A stretch of 64,000 nt of DNA, from contig CAMAXE010000005.1 of NCBI GenBank assembly GCA_945862145.1, forward strand, positions 35,314-99,313, in the 5' to 3' direction. The position numbers and the translations under genes are program-made. Below the pieces are notes generated by a model. The model was not told the DNA's origin. It ran no database searches and saw only the letters and a program-made list of their open reading frames with translations. Source of the stretch: Klebsiella pneumoniae (lineage in GTDB: Bacteria > Pseudomonadota > Gammaproteobacteria > Pseudomonadales > UBA5518). This document shows, piece after piece, positions 36,501-43,581 of this stretch (within the stretch, counting starts at the first letter, position 1; every line of letters starts with the position of its first letter).

Positions 36501-39105
36501 CATCTATGCTGCCCCCCAGATTGCCCTTGTCGGCCTCGTCAGCAACAACCGTTACGGCGCCGAAACCGGCAGCGGCGAGGTCCTGCATCGACAGGAGGAT
36601 CAGTTGGGGGTCGCGGATCGAGTCCGGCAGGGCCGTACCGGCGGCAAAATCCGGCGCCAACTGCAGGATGTCGGGCAGGGTGTCCTGAAGCCGGTAGTTC
36701 GGCCCGAAGCCCAGATCGCCCTGGTCCGGGAATACCGCCGCGCGCAGCCCGTTGCCGGGGCCGGCATAAAACTTCCCTGCCGCCGGCGGCTTGCCCGCAA
36801 CCACCTGCCGGCGCCCTGCCAGCGCCTGCGCAGAAGTGTCGCCATCAAGCAGCAGCACATGTTCGGCAAATACATTCAGCGTGCCTGCATTGCCACCCTG
36901 GATGTAGTCGGACTCATAGACTCCGCCCTGACTGCCAAGCAGCGGATTGATGTAGGTGGTCGTGCTGTTCCAGCGCGGCTGATCGGCGATGAACCGGCCG
37001 GCGATACCCACGTACTGGACGTTTGGATCCGCACTGCCGATGTCGATAATCGCGCCGTTGGCGGCGATCAGGCGCGTGGTCTCGATCACCCCGCCCAGAT
37101 AGTGCACGAAACCGCCATCGAGGTTCAGCTGCGATCCCGTACGGGTGATTACCTCATCACCAGCAAGCGAGATGGATCCACCGTTCTGCAGCATTTGCTG
37201 GATCTTGCGCGGTACCTGCTGCGCATAACCCCCGGCATTCGCGAGCGGAGTTCCGGTCCATGCGATACCGTCGCTGCGCGTTCCGGTGACACGGACGTCC
37301 ACCGTGATGGGTACGCCGAAAATCGGCCCACCGCGCTGCACCGGTGTGTCAGCGAGTTCGTTAAGGCCAAGGCGCGGGACGGTGACGAGATTGGCGGACA
37401 TCGGGAGTTCGACATTGGCGATGCCCGCCACATCGACCACCGCGCCCTCGGCGATGTACACACGCCCGGAAATGAAGCCTTCGCGCATCGCCGGGATATT
37501 GGTCGGGGTCGCGGCCACGGCGACGATGCGAACGCTCTGGCCCGGCGCCTCGATCAGGGCGCCAGCGTCGACCCGTACCGATCCGCCGGTAAGGCTGATG
37601 CTGCCTGGCCGGAACAACTGATCTGCCGCCGGGCTGGAAAGCGTGGTCTCGTCATTGGCATCAGGCAGCACGGCGGTGACGGAGTCCGGCCCGAGCCGCA
37701 ACACGCCGGTGCGCGAGTTCGAGGAATCCGATGACTGCTCGTCAACGGCCGCGAGAGCGATGCTGCCAGCGCGGGTGACGCTGGTGGTAGCAACGACCAC
37801 GCCCTGCTGCTCGATATCCAGAGCCAGCAGGGAGATGTCACCACGCAGGGACTCGATAAGCCCCGAGTTGAGCAGCCCGGAACGTGGCGTGGCGTCGGCG
37901 CCGGTCAGGTCATCACCGATGGAGCCTGTAAGCAGGGGCTGGAGCAGGAGCTCGCCGGCGCGCGGACTACGCAGCGTGACCCCGACGCCCGCTGCAAGGA
38001 TGATCTGACCGTCCGCCGCAGAAATGTGCCCCGCATTAACCAGATTCGGCGCGGCGATAAGCGAGTAGCCCAGCGCGTCCGTGGCAATCGAGGCGCCCGC
38101 CTGGATTTCGATATCACCCGGCAATTCGCCAAGTCCGGAAAGCGCGAACTGCTGCGCGGAACCGATCCCGAGAATATTGCCCGATCCAGTGCCGGGCCCG
38201 TAGGAGGTGATGCCCGTCTCGAGGAACAGCCGATTGCTGTCGGCGAGATACTCCTCGTCGTCACCCGGGCGCAGGGTGGTGGCATTCCCGGGCAGGTAGA
38301 GCGGGAGCGAGGACGCCAGCAAGGAGTGCACGTTCACCGTGCTGGACCCGCCGAAAATGATGCCGTTCTGGTTGATGAGGTAGATCGAGCCCTTGGCCTC
38401 GATGGCGCCGAGAATCTGACTCGGCGAGGCCCCCGGACTCACCCGGTTGAGCGCGATCCAATCGTTGCTGCCATCACTTTGGGTGCCAGCAGCCTGGTCG
38501 AACTTCAGTGTGGTGTTCTTGCCGACGTTGAAGGAATCCCAGCTGAGAATCGCCTTGCTGGCAGTCTGCTCGACGGTGACGGTCGTCTTGCCATCTGCCA
38601 GTGTCGTCTCCACGGGCAGCCTGGCGTTCTGCCAGCTGCAACTGTTCGTTGCCGCGCAGGTGCCGGGATCGGCAACATCAGCGGCCGCCGTGGCGGCGAC
38701 CTGCAGCCCGCCCGGAGCGAGCCCCTCTGGCACCGTGCCGATGGCCTGCAGCGACAACTGCCGCGCGGCGCTTTGCGCGGTCTGTGCGGCCACCACCGCA
38801 GCAGCAGCACGGTTGAGATTGGCGATGGAGCGCTGGGCATGCTGCATCGCCGCCGGTGGTGTCGTGACCGAGGGCGGCAGTGCCGGGCCCGCCAATGGCG
38901 CCGGCGCCGCGCCTGCTGGCATTGCCGTGCCGCGAGCGGCGAACCACCCGGGGCTGCCGAACTGCGCGGCTTCGACCGCAGGCACCAGCGACAGGCTGGA
39001 AACCGACAGGCCAAGGCCGACAAGGATGGATCGGCGCAGGAATCCCCCGGGCGACAAGCGGAGTGCGGCGAGACCGGTGTTGCGCATGCTGCCTGGTCTC
39101 ACCAT
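27538..39105 (-). CDS. giant filamentous-haemagglutinin-type TpsA exoprotein (DUF3739 type)
   Basis: A 3855-residue two-partner secretion exoprotein. The signal region is about residues 22-47 (FLRRSILVGLGLSVSSLSLV then PAVEAA). An alanine-rich stretch leads to the TPS domain (about 135-300). This domain contains a C150/C156 pair, TASKAILSWDSFNVGKNTTL and LINQNGIIFGGSSTVNVHSL, where classical FHA has NPNG. The rest is beta-helix repeat of the haemagglutinin type. The C-terminal part has the DUF3739-like run FTEQGGAILIWSSNGDVNAG and VAPRGTVDAGDAGIRVAGSL. The ATG at 39105 shares a base with the preceding stop (TGATG). It would be exported by the TpsB at the head of the operon and act as an adhesin or surface fibre. 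No toxin or intein-like C-terminus is seen. Confidence 0.9.
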   Translation of the reverse strand: MVRPGSMRNTGLAALRLSPGGFLRRSILVGLGLSVSSLSLVPAVEAAQFGSPGWFAARGTAMPAGAAPAPLAGPALPPSVTTPPAAMQHAQRSIANLNRAAAAVVAAQTAQSAARQLSLQAIGTVPEGLAPGGLQVAATAAADVADPGTCAATNSCSWQNARLPVETTLADGKTTVTVEQTASKAILSWDSFNVGKNTTLKFDQAAGTQSDGSNDWIALNRVSPGASPSQILGAIEAKGSIYLINQNGIIFGGSSTVNVHSLLASSLPLYLPGNATTLRPGDDEEYLADSNRLFLETGITSYGPGTGSGNILGIGSAQQFALSGLGELPGDIEIQAGASIATDALGYSLIAAPNLVNAGHISAADGQIILAAGVGVTLRSPRAGELLLQPLLTGSIGDDLTGADATPRSGLLNSGLIESLRGDISLLALDIEQQGVVVATTSVTRAGSIALAAVDEQSSDSSNSRTGVLRLGPDSVTAVLPDANDETTLSSPAADQLFRPGSISLTGGSVRVDAGALIEAPGQSVRIVAVAATPTNIPAMREGFISGRVYIAEGAVVDVAGIANVELPMSANLVTVPRLGLNELADTPVQRGGPIFGVPITVDVRVTGTRSDGIAWTGTPLANAGGYAQQVPRKIQQMLQNGGSISLAGDEVITRTGSQLNLDGGFVHYLGGVIETTRLIAANGAIIDIGSADPNVQYVGIAGRFIADQPRWNSTTTYINPLLGSQGGVYESDYIQGGNAGTLNVFAEHVLLLDGDTSAQALAGRRQVVAGKPPAAGKFYAGPGNGLRAAVFPDQGDLGFGPNYRLQDTLPDILQLAPDFAAGTALPDSIRDPQLILLSMQDLAAAGFGAVTVVADEADKGNLGGSIDVSAGAGLAVAAGGSIALTGGHVTVAADLSARAGTISITTTGRGGRGDIVVKSGVRLDASGLWVNDAGLTGDEITGGAFVNGGSIVLRTLQRSTPSSDCASGSSCVLDTTGSILLRQGSLLDVSSGGRVLPSGKLAATDGIAQGLGGSVSLLTYDASKGQLGENGLLPLPTDFPDAGRILMDGDIRSLGFSGGGAFTARALGISIGAGTKSRYQTLAFAPEWFEGQGFGAYVLSALYDATIGVDAVVRPVQSNLLPDYDALLRAPTGTDIHATDAAHPDGIYTTVGRLDDYHRQTTDFSLFAAEYLNWRISPGVLPDYSRNGVRGAVTMRAGSQLLADPRARVVIGSHNLIDIQGQIIAHGGAITLTGDTGAGGYAQNPGTIINGGAYSGPRKAIWLGAESLLDVSGVTLLNPLQLPASEAGGLVVPQSGVVLDGGTVIVSSDTGAVIALNCEDTACSDPKARGARINVSGTSAVLDLPAGDLNVLQPQQVWSDAGTVVLGAGTGMLFRGYIEAHGGSDQARGGTLYLTPEIPLLAASNGFEGARRLFLSNSAGKLSLGMAPGKVIRLPLGVIRFSGQRIEDSGVDALVLGLDPAKGTPVPAVPVFLDDDLEISLARSITINTEALNAITPDGSSKVRLSAPYIALHGYATSGKYPQAETLYPGNPGTELTLSADAIDLGGQFALPDFGRVEFVSTGDIRFLTPASYAYFRSSEDLTNPVSVPGVMLAAGDLYFEAAQIYPATGNRFIIDAINPGATVTFRGNANSASTGAPISAAGSLLVDASRIDQGGVIRAPGGQILLGVSDPSDPAVVALFSYAGNLRDGKPGRIGLPVIATDSVVLRDGSLTSVSLEGLIVPYGQTIDGQNWRYDGTATTAGEASTTVPDLRAPPSKLISVNGADVSLAPGAVVDLSGGGDLQAQEWVAGTGGSRDVLLQFNTVYSSGRPEASPLYPDRRPVYAIIPGFSGSLAPYDPAIVSGDPLIGKSVYLSGSPGFPAGYYTLLPARYATVPGAFRVVQDTSALDTLASRNLTLPDGTLVLAGRFVDGLSGAAKARSTAFFVQSSEVWQQYSQYTLSNANDFFAALAAQSGTLRPRLPVDAGQLVLAATRTLGLGAQLRTTAGEGGVGALVDVVSQRIQIVDANSVALQGYVQIRASELVDLDAASLLVGGTRSRTEAGDQITALAQRVVLSNDDEALEAPEVLLVAVASEAGDGILLESGSRIAAVGDIPAGQSVDILIGRLPAPAAGKDPGDPGVSGDGALLRVSNGVPVAVTRVNVPGADGVAGTALGLLQIEAGASIEAEAAITLDSAASTVVAPGAVFSAKAIDANSSVVSFLGADFAASTPEGLVVTRELLEQLSDAESLRFGSRGAMDFLGNVDLDLDGELRLSAGVFRGDGGTVRLAANTITLANDLGAVAVAGMADTGLLSLVADRIGFGAGDKAIAGFGSVDVLARNGVLLSGEGSFDFGAADVALHAPLLLADTGSSNALRTTGAFVVDAEGAGEAALPDAAGGVVSLQGGTLVLDTRIESRGGSVSLATTAGDLQLGADARIDASGFARTFYDVQRFADGGDARLQASGGDLIIDAGARVDVSADPAGGSAGRIGLTARDGALLLGGTLEGAAGEGRSGGSLLIDTQAAIDLDALIPVLASGGLDHRVALRSGSGNIVLAAGQTLQADEISLTADGGEMPGAAEGNVIIRGVIDVSGEKGGLVDLVGRSGVLVEGSLLARGTSDSERGGTVNLVTTGAASDAVDARYGYQLVFAAGSGRIQVGPDALIDVTGGSAGGLEGGRVNLRAPLLADGELLVMIDPGAQIVGEREFAIEAYARWSTGDASTGALHFDGIVDPAGRFGADGLAGPSDAHRAFYQDTLRQFVSAPPFAFEQRLAGIDHLRVRPGIELLNADTALRDGNILVLSDWNLGAGTREEDGTLALDYRHQGVAPVLTLRAAGDLLIGASLSDGFFQNRNPFNAFSPGDVDNSASPVATSGNPLPLLSQSLAASLGGTKEEPRLLGVDSSSFRLVAGADAASADPLALNGEGAGSALLDGHQQALIIKKNGKEATIYAPTMVRTGTGSITVAAAGDVALLDAFAPGVIYTAGRPVAEASVLPQSQLREGTGGLPPVIDSGRINTEAAGDISIRAGRDVIARQRIIDDGSRTGRPGANLTQMWWPWMQTCLFGSALECRGAGGSSISFGVFDQGVLSTGGDIRLQAGRDIRDLSVSSPTTWYLADEAGASVVRTVGGGDLRVEAGRDILSGAFLIGLGNGAIDAGRDIRADLQSDNGLPVATYIGLQDAQLLMNAVGRVELGGVMNPSWIFRGFDSQSYSADSTLAVTAQTGDISLRRVLSEFSFGTATLLLPAYDFVLPASLHLTALEGAVDIGVAGEMYPSESGQLSVVASGDLRISNGNSARGVFGMIDAPATVLPSAQSPIPGSGLATSFIYDGIDSPFRLHVPGGLHANDDEPVRLYSLEGSLLNGTDGGAGAVRIDLPKAALVSAGLDIVDLIFRGQHLYASDITRISAGRDFYDSPLAPGRSVAFVELGGPGTLLVEAGRNLGPITSANDALDFGYLPRGNPSYPGIRTIGDQNNSYLPRQGASIVLAFGVQPGVALDDFVTTYIDPAVPHDPENPDDELGTPDYSVRLVAFVEQIESDRLRREGEPGTVDFSPVQAWEYFRGLPAYQQQLLAYSVFLDILNVTGLDYNKDGRFSQQYGRGFDAVQTLFPASFGYTSFDRSLTAGQQQATVRTGLLDMRGSTVQTQRGGDISIIGPGGDIVVGSASAPPLVPASAITAGIGPNTQGVLALEQGAVRIFTDRSVLLAQSRIFTEQGGAILIWSSNGDVNAGKGAKTSSEIPPPEFLCDVDHFCLVDAKSQVSGAGIAVLQTRAGAESGIANLVAPRGTVDAGDAGIRVAGSLNVAAFKVANADNISVSGGSVGVPTGLVDTGALGAASSVAASVSQSAAQMGGSRQPEKGNYLIAVEVLGFGSPDG

Positions 39106-39473
39106 CACTGCGGTGCCTGCACGGGCGCGAGCAAAGGACTGCGGTAGTCGAGCTCCGGCCGATAGGGCACCACCGAGCGCCCGAAATTCCCCCCCAGTCG
39201 CAGCCGTGTTGCGGCCTGCGTGTAGAGGCCCTGCTCGGCGGGTGCACGCAGTTGCCTGGATCGTGCGCTGGCATCAAGCGCCAAGCGGGTGTCTTCGGCA
39301 CCGGAGAGGCCGGCACTCAACTCAGCGCTGAGACACTCGAGATAGTCGGGGGCGGCGGTGTTTGCAACGACCGTCACGCACAGCGCCGGTGAAGCGCGCT
39401 CTGTCGCCATGGCGGGGAGCACAGGCACCACCAGCGCAGCACACACCCACACGCGCACTGCGGGGATTCTCAC
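39105..39473 (-). CDS. small secreted protein of the TPS operon, unknown
   Basis: A 122-residue protein with a signal peptide (MRIPAVRVWVCAALVVPVLP then AMA). The mature part has two cysteines (C32, C47) and no recognised domain. The text LYTQAATRLRLGGNFGRSVV suggests amphipathic structure. It begins at a GTG overlapping the YbjN-like gene (GTGA at 39470-39473), and its stop overlaps the TpsA start. That position, coupled directly to the exoprotein, hints at a role in its folding or surface presentation, but nothing in the sequence shows a function. Confidence 0.65.
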   Translation of the reverse strand: MRIPAVRVWVCAALVVPVLPAMATERASPALCVTVVANTAAPDYLECLSAELSAGLSGAEDTRLALDASARSRQLRAPAEQGLYTQAATRLRLGGNFGRSVVPYRPELDYRSPLLAPVQAPQ

Positions 39474-39937
39474 GGGGCGCTACCCGCAGCCACAGCCGCA
39501 GCCCCTCCAGGGCGCCGCAGATGCAGGATGAAATCGCGGATCACGCGATCCCAAAGCTCGCACTGACCGCTGAGATAGCCCTCCGTCACGCCGCCTGCCA
39601 CCACGACGTCCATGGTGACCACCAGATGCTCGCCCTGTCGGAACATGCGGGCGAACCGCATACCCTGATTCCAGGCGCTGACCAGATCCTCCGGCAGTTC
39701 GCCCTGAATCCCGATCCAGCACTGGAATGCGCAATCGGCGTAGCTGCCGGGACCGCCCTGCCCGGGGTTGCCGAAGCTCACGATGAACCCGAGCCCTTGG
39801 GCCGCGCTCTGCACCTGCGGCACCCCCGCGTTATCAGCCAGCGCCGCGCGGTAGCCCGTGCGACGCAGGGCCTCCGCCATCGCCGCGGGCGTGACGGCGT
39901 GCAGGATCACCGGCGTGGCGGATTCGGCCATCGTCAT
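39470..39937 (-). CDS. YbjN-like domain protein in the TPS operon
   Basis: A 155-residue protein without a signal peptide. The order of segments fits the YbjN/type III secretion chaperone-like fold: GYRAALADNAGVPQVQSAAQ, then GLGFIVSFGNPG, then YADCAFQCWIGIQGELPEDL, then WNQGMRFARMF and HLVVTMDVVVAGGVTEGYLS. YbjN-like proteins are dimeric and often behave as chaperone-like or regulatory factors. AAGGAG lies before the ATG at 39937. It overlaps the coiled-coil gene by four bases (ATGA). It could be a cytoplasmic chaperone for the giant exoprotein, which is inference only. Confidence 0.65.
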   Translation of the reverse strand: MTMAESATPVILHAVTPAAMAEALRRTGYRAALADNAGVPQVQSAAQGLGFIVSFGNPGQGGPGSYADCAFQCWIGIQGELPEDLVSAWNQGMRFARMFRQGEHLVVTMDVVVAGGVTEGYLSGQCELWDRVIRDFILHLRRPGGAAAVAAGSAP

Positions 39938-40605
39938 TGCTGCGCTCCTTGAGGGCTAGGGGTGGGTGCGGGTTGCGCCTCTGGCGCGAGCGGCGTCACC
40001 GTGGCATCGACGATCCGCGCGTGGTACTCCTGCGCGAGGCGCTCGAGTTGAAGACGATGCAGACCGAGGATCGGTTCCCTGTCGCGAACAGATTCGATCA
40101 CGCCCTTGTTCTTGTAGCGGTCCAGCAACTCATCACTGATGAGAACCAGGGTGGCGTTGTTTTTCTCGCAGGTGTCGACGTGTGTGGCGACAGTACGATG
40201 CAGCGCCTCGAACCTCTTCGCGTCAGCATCGCGCGCGCGCGCCAGCGTGGCCGCCTGTTCGTAGGACTGCTGCCACTGCGCGAGCGTTTTTTTGGCCTGC
40301 CCGATTTGCGACTCGAACGCAGCGGCCCGCACGGTCTGTTCCTGTAGCGCGGCTTTTACAGCGTCGAGTTCAGCCGGGTCTGCCTGCGGCGTTGCCACCA
40401 CCGCTGGCGCAGTCGCCGTCTTGGCGAGCTCCGTTTTCAGGGAGGCATTCTCGATCTGCAGTTGGCGCACCTGTGTGACAGCCTCCTTCAACTGGTCGCG
40501 CATGCGCGCCTCGAGTGCCTCATCCGCGCGAACGCCTATGGCAAGCACGGAAAGCCCGAGGATCGACAGCAGACAGACAAGGTACCGGGGCATGATCAGC
40601 GTCAT
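39934..40605 (-). CDS. periplasmic coiled-coil protein of the TPS operon, unknown
   Basis: A 223-residue protein with an N-terminal signal peptide (MPRYLVCLLSILGLSVLAIG then VRA), followed by a long heptad-rich coiled coil (about 30-145). A central conserved-looking block contains a single cysteine (CEKNNATLVLISDELLDRYK NKG), and the C-terminus is proline/glutamine-rich. It may bridge inner- and outer-membrane parts of the system. Its ATG shares one base with the porin stop (TGATG at 40603-40607), so translation is coupled. No known family is recognised beyond the coiled coil. Confidence 0.7.
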   Translation of the reverse strand: MTLIMPRYLVCLLSILGLSVLAIGVRADEALEARMRDQLKEAVTQVRQLQIENASLKTELAKTATAPAVVATPQADPAELDAVKAALQEQTVRAAAFESQIGQAKKTLAQWQQSYEQAATLARARDADAKRFEALHRTVATHVDTCEKNNATLVLISDELLDRYKNKGVIESVRDREPILGLHRLQLERLAQEYHARIVDATVTPLAPEAQPAPTPSPQGAQQ

Positions 40606-42398
40606 CAGAATCGGGAGTTGATATCGAGCTGGAGCACGTCGACCGCGTAGGGAGCCCCGGTCGCCTCGGTGGCGCTAAGCCAGCGCGCACTGAGCCATGC
40701 GTTGTGCGCGATTCCCCATGCGCCACCGACGTGATAGCCCTTGGTGTTGGTACCCCCGAGATGGAAATCCGAATCCGTGAAGGCATCCATGACCGCGTCG
40801 CTCTCCAGCCTTCGGTAGCCAAAGAAAACATTCCACTGGCCCCGGTCCACGATTTTCGGCGTGCCCCAGAGCATGTTCACCAGGAATCCGTAGTTGTCGC
40901 CCTCGAAGGGTGGGTTGCACGCAGGATCACCGGCCGGGCAGGCGCCGAAGTTGTTCACCGGCACCCGCGCGGCGACATCGCCGCTGTCGAATCCGAAGTT
41001 GTAGACCGCATCGAGATCGAGCACGAGATGCTTGCCGTCGCGGAAACTGCGGTCGATGCGGGCGGTTATGTCGAGCAGTCTGAACTCCGAGGCCAAGCCG
41101 AAATACTGGTAGGTCGGATCAGCGGGGTTCAGCACCACCAGATCGCGCAGGGCAAACAGCGTGTTCCCTTTCTGCATGAACAGCGGACGGCTGGCGTCGG
41201 AATCGCAGGAGACCGCGGTAGTCGGTGCAAAACACGGCGAGGAGAGCTCTCCCTCCGCATCGACGAAATCGTAGAACGCAACCGAGGCCTTGACGAGCCA
41301 TTGATCCGACAACTTCCACTCGGCACCGGTCTGGGCGCCCAGCAGCCATTTGTCACGGCTGTTGCCTTTCTCGAGGCTGGAGGAGGGGTAGTTGAAATCC
41401 GTGTTCTCGACACTGAACACGCCAAGCGTGACCAGTTGGGACAGCGAATCGCTCCAGGGATAGCGGTATTGCCCCGCCAGTCCGTCGAAGCCCAGATCCT
41501 CATCCCACACCAGCTCGGTGGAGAGCCACGGACTGGGAATCCGGCCGCCCCACACCGACAGCGAGCGGGTGGGCCGGTAGTTGAAGTAGGCGCGATCCAC
41601 CACAACGCTGAACTTGTTGAAATCATTGCCGAGCGTCTGGTTGGGCGACACCGGGTTGGTGGTGCTGCCGGTGGAGATGCGCAGCGCGCCACTCAGGTTT
41701 TCCGATACGTTGGCAAGCAATCCGAGCCGCGCCCGCAAGCGTGGCTGCTGGCGATCTTCAGTGGAATTGAGCACCGGGAACGTCAGGGGCTGCCCCACCG
41801 GCGGATTTGTGTTCAGCGGTAAACCGCTGTTGACGGACTGGAAATTGATGAACTGCGGATTATTGGAAGGATCGAGATAGTCGAACTCCTCACGCAGCCG
41901 CACGTCGCCATCGATCTGCAGGTTCCTGACCCACCCGGGCAACGTGAAGGGCTGCGCCCAGTTTTCTGCGCGAGCGGTCGTGAGAACCTCCTCGCGTACT
42001 TCCTGACGGATGCGCTTCTTTTCGGCCTCGGGCAGATAGACGATCCTGACGCGGCCGGCGGGGCCGGCAGCGGGGGGGGGCTGCGCAGCGGCGGCAGCGG
42101 CAACACTGGTGTCGGCTTGGGCCGCGGCTTGTACCTGTTCGTCACGCAGGCGCTTGATCAATCGGTTGGCGTCCTCCTGCGAGAGCGCAAATCGGTCAGC
42201 AAGCAGACGGATGAGTTCCTCCGTGACCGTTTCGACGGGCTTGGCCGGAGCCGCCGCGACGGCAGTTGCCACGCCGGGCGGGGTCGGCAGGGCGAGCGGG
42301 GCGCTTGGGTCCGCGGCGCGCGCGGGCACCGCGGCGAGAAGACAAATCGCCAACGGCAGGGCAAGCCGAGACGACGCGGGTCTGCTCGAATTTGTCAT
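40605..42398 (-). CDS. putative porin (Porin_5-like) of the TPS operon
   Basis: A 597-residue outer-membrane protein. The ATG at 42396-42398 gives a signal peptide (SRLALPLAICLLAAVPARAA). Next come an alanine-rich stretch and a helical segment (ELIRLLADRFALSQEDANRL) resembling the coiled N-terminus of some porins. The remaining 400 or so residues are beta-barrel strands rich in alternating aromatics (DVRLREEFDYLD, SLSVWGGRIPSPW, ARIDRSFRDGKHLVLDLD), ending in INSRF with a terminal phenylalanine. AGGA lies upstream. It is embedded between tonB and the coiled-coil gene. A role as TonB client, surface partner or solute channel is open. Confidence 0.8.
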   Translation of the reverse strand: MTNSSRPASSRLALPLAICLLAAVPARAADPSAPLALPTPPGVATAVAAAPAKPVETVTEELIRLLADRFALSQEDANRLIKRLRDEQVQAAAQADTSVAAAAAAQPPPAAGPAGRVRIVYLPEAEKKRIRQEVREEVLTTARAENWAQPFTLPGWVRNLQIDGDVRLREEFDYLDPSNNPQFINFQSVNSGLPLNTNPPVGQPLTFPVLNSTEDRQQPRLRARLGLLANVSENLSGALRISTGSTTNPVSPNQTLGNDFNKFSVVVDRAYFNYRPTRSLSVWGGRIPSPWLSTELVWDEDLGFDGLAGQYRYPWSDSLSQLVTLGVFSVENTDFNYPSSSLEKGNSRDKWLLGAQTGAEWKLSDQWLVKASVAFYDFVDAEGELSSPCFAPTTAVSCDSDASRPLFMQKGNTLFALRDLVVLNPADPTYQYFGLASEFRLLDITARIDRSFRDGKHLVLDLDAVYNFGFDSGDVAARVPVNNFGACPAGDPACNPPFEGDNYGFLVNMLWGTPKIVDRGQWNVFFGYRRLESDAVMDAFTDSDFHLGGTNTKGYHVGGAWGIAHNAWLSARWLSATEATGAPYAVDVLQLDINSRF

Positions 42399-42472
42399 GT
42401 TCTCGCGTCCTGTCGGGTCTCGGGCATCACTGAATTGCATCACCAACATTCCACTCTGGTTCCGACGGTGTC

Positions 42473-43153
42473 TCAGGAGGCACTCACGCGCAGCACGACG
42501 GGCTGCGGCATACCCTTGGGAGGCATCTCGGCGAGCCGGGGCATCGCCGCGAGAGATTCCTCCAGGAGACGATCGATGTCCGGGTTGCCGGTGGACTTGT
42601 AGACTTCCACCCGCTGTGTGCTGCCATCGGCGGCGATCCACACCTGCACGGTCACCTTGAACTTGGTCTCCCGCAGCTTGCGTTGCTTCTCGAGCGCTTG
42701 CTGCGCGCGCTGCTGGATCATCGCCGCGTAGTAGGCAAACGGGCTGCCGCCGCCGCCACTGCCCAGATAATCCCCGCCCCCAGGGCGGCCCGCGAGCCCG
42801 AAGGCATCACCCGGACCCTCGCCTGCTGCATCGAGCGCCGGTGGCCCGGGCGGTGCTGGCGCCTGCGGTTCGGGCGGTGCTTCGAGCGGCTTGAAATCCT
42901 GCTTCATCCGCGGCGGCTCGATCTTCGGCGGAGGTGGTGGCGGCGGCGGTGGCGGTGGCGGTGGGGGCTGGACGAGACGCAGCTTGACCACCTCCTGGGC
43001 GGGTTTGCGTTTGGTCTTGGAGGTGCCCGAAACCGCCACGAAAATCAGCGCACAAATGACGATGACAACCGTCACGATGCCCGCCGCTGGCGCCCAGCGG
43101 CGCCAGCCCGTGGGACGCTCGTCGTCCTCGTCGTCCTCGTCGAAACTGCTCAC
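42473..43153 (-). CDS. TonB-family energy transducer
   Basis: A 226-residue protein. It has an acidic cytoplasmic N-terminus (DEDDEDDE), one transmembrane helix (about 24-42) and a run of 14 prolines near residue 64. The spacer is flexible and glycine/proline-rich. The C-terminal TonB fold starts around residue 145 (FKVTVQVWIAADGSTQRVEV YKSTG and DRLLEESLAAM). TonB transmits proton-motive force from ExbB-ExbD to outer-membrane transporters. It starts at a GTG 16 bases after exbD. The nearest barrels are the porin and TpsB of this operon, not a classical receptor. Confidence 0.9.
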   Translation of the reverse strand: MSSFDEDDEDDERPTGWRRWAPAAGIVTVVIVICALIFVAVSGTSKTKRKPAQEVVKLRLVQPPPPPPPPPPPPPPKIEPPRMKQDFKPLEAPPEPQAPAPPGPPALDAAGEGPGDAFGLAGRPGGGDYLGSGGGGSPFAYYAAMIQQRAQQALEKQRKLRETKFKVTVQVWIAADGSTQRVEVYKSTGNPDIDRLLEESLAAMPRLAEMPPKGMPQPVVLRVSAS

Positions 43154-43169
43154 TGATCGGTGTTCCGTG

Positions 43170-43571
43170 TCACTGGACCAGCTTCTGGGTCACCAGACCG
43201 AGCTGCGTGATGTCGAGTTTTCCGAGCAGCGTCAGCACATCGACGATGTTGCGGTACTGGGTCTCGCCATCGCCGCGCACGATCACCGGCAACTCGGGCA
43301 TCTCGGCCTTTTTCTGCTGCAAGCGGTCGGAGAGTTCCTCCATCGTGACCGGCACGGCATCCATGAACAGCTTGCCGTCCCTGCCGATGGTGATCGCCAC
43401 CGTTTTCGGCTTGGACAGGCTGGGCTGGTCACTCGCCTTGGGCAGATTGACCTTCACGCCCTGCACGGAGGCCGTACACATGATGATGAAGATCACCATC
43501 AGCACGTAGGCCAGATCGAGCATCGGGGTGATGTTGATGTCGTCGTAGGCTTTTTCTTCCTGGACTTGCAT
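43170..43571 (-). CDS. ExbD/TolR-family proton-channel subunit
   Basis: A 133-residue ExbD/TolR protein. It has one transmembrane helix, with NITPMLDLAYVLMVIFIIMC carrying the conserved proton-path aspartate at D19, and a periplasmic domain with KVNLPKASDQ and VIVRGDGETQYRNIVDVLTL. It pairs with the ExbB-fusion encoded ten bases upstream and with TonB downstream. GAGGA precedes the ATG. Length and motifs are standard. Confidence 0.93.
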   Translation of the reverse strand: MQVQEEKAYDDINITPMLDLAYVLMVIFIIMCTASVQGVKVNLPKASDQPSLSKPKTVAITIGRDGKLFMDAVPVTMEELSDRLQQKKAEMPELPVIVRGDGETQYRNIVDVLTLLGKLDITQLGLVTQKLVQ

Positions 43572-43581
43572 GCGCGTTTCC

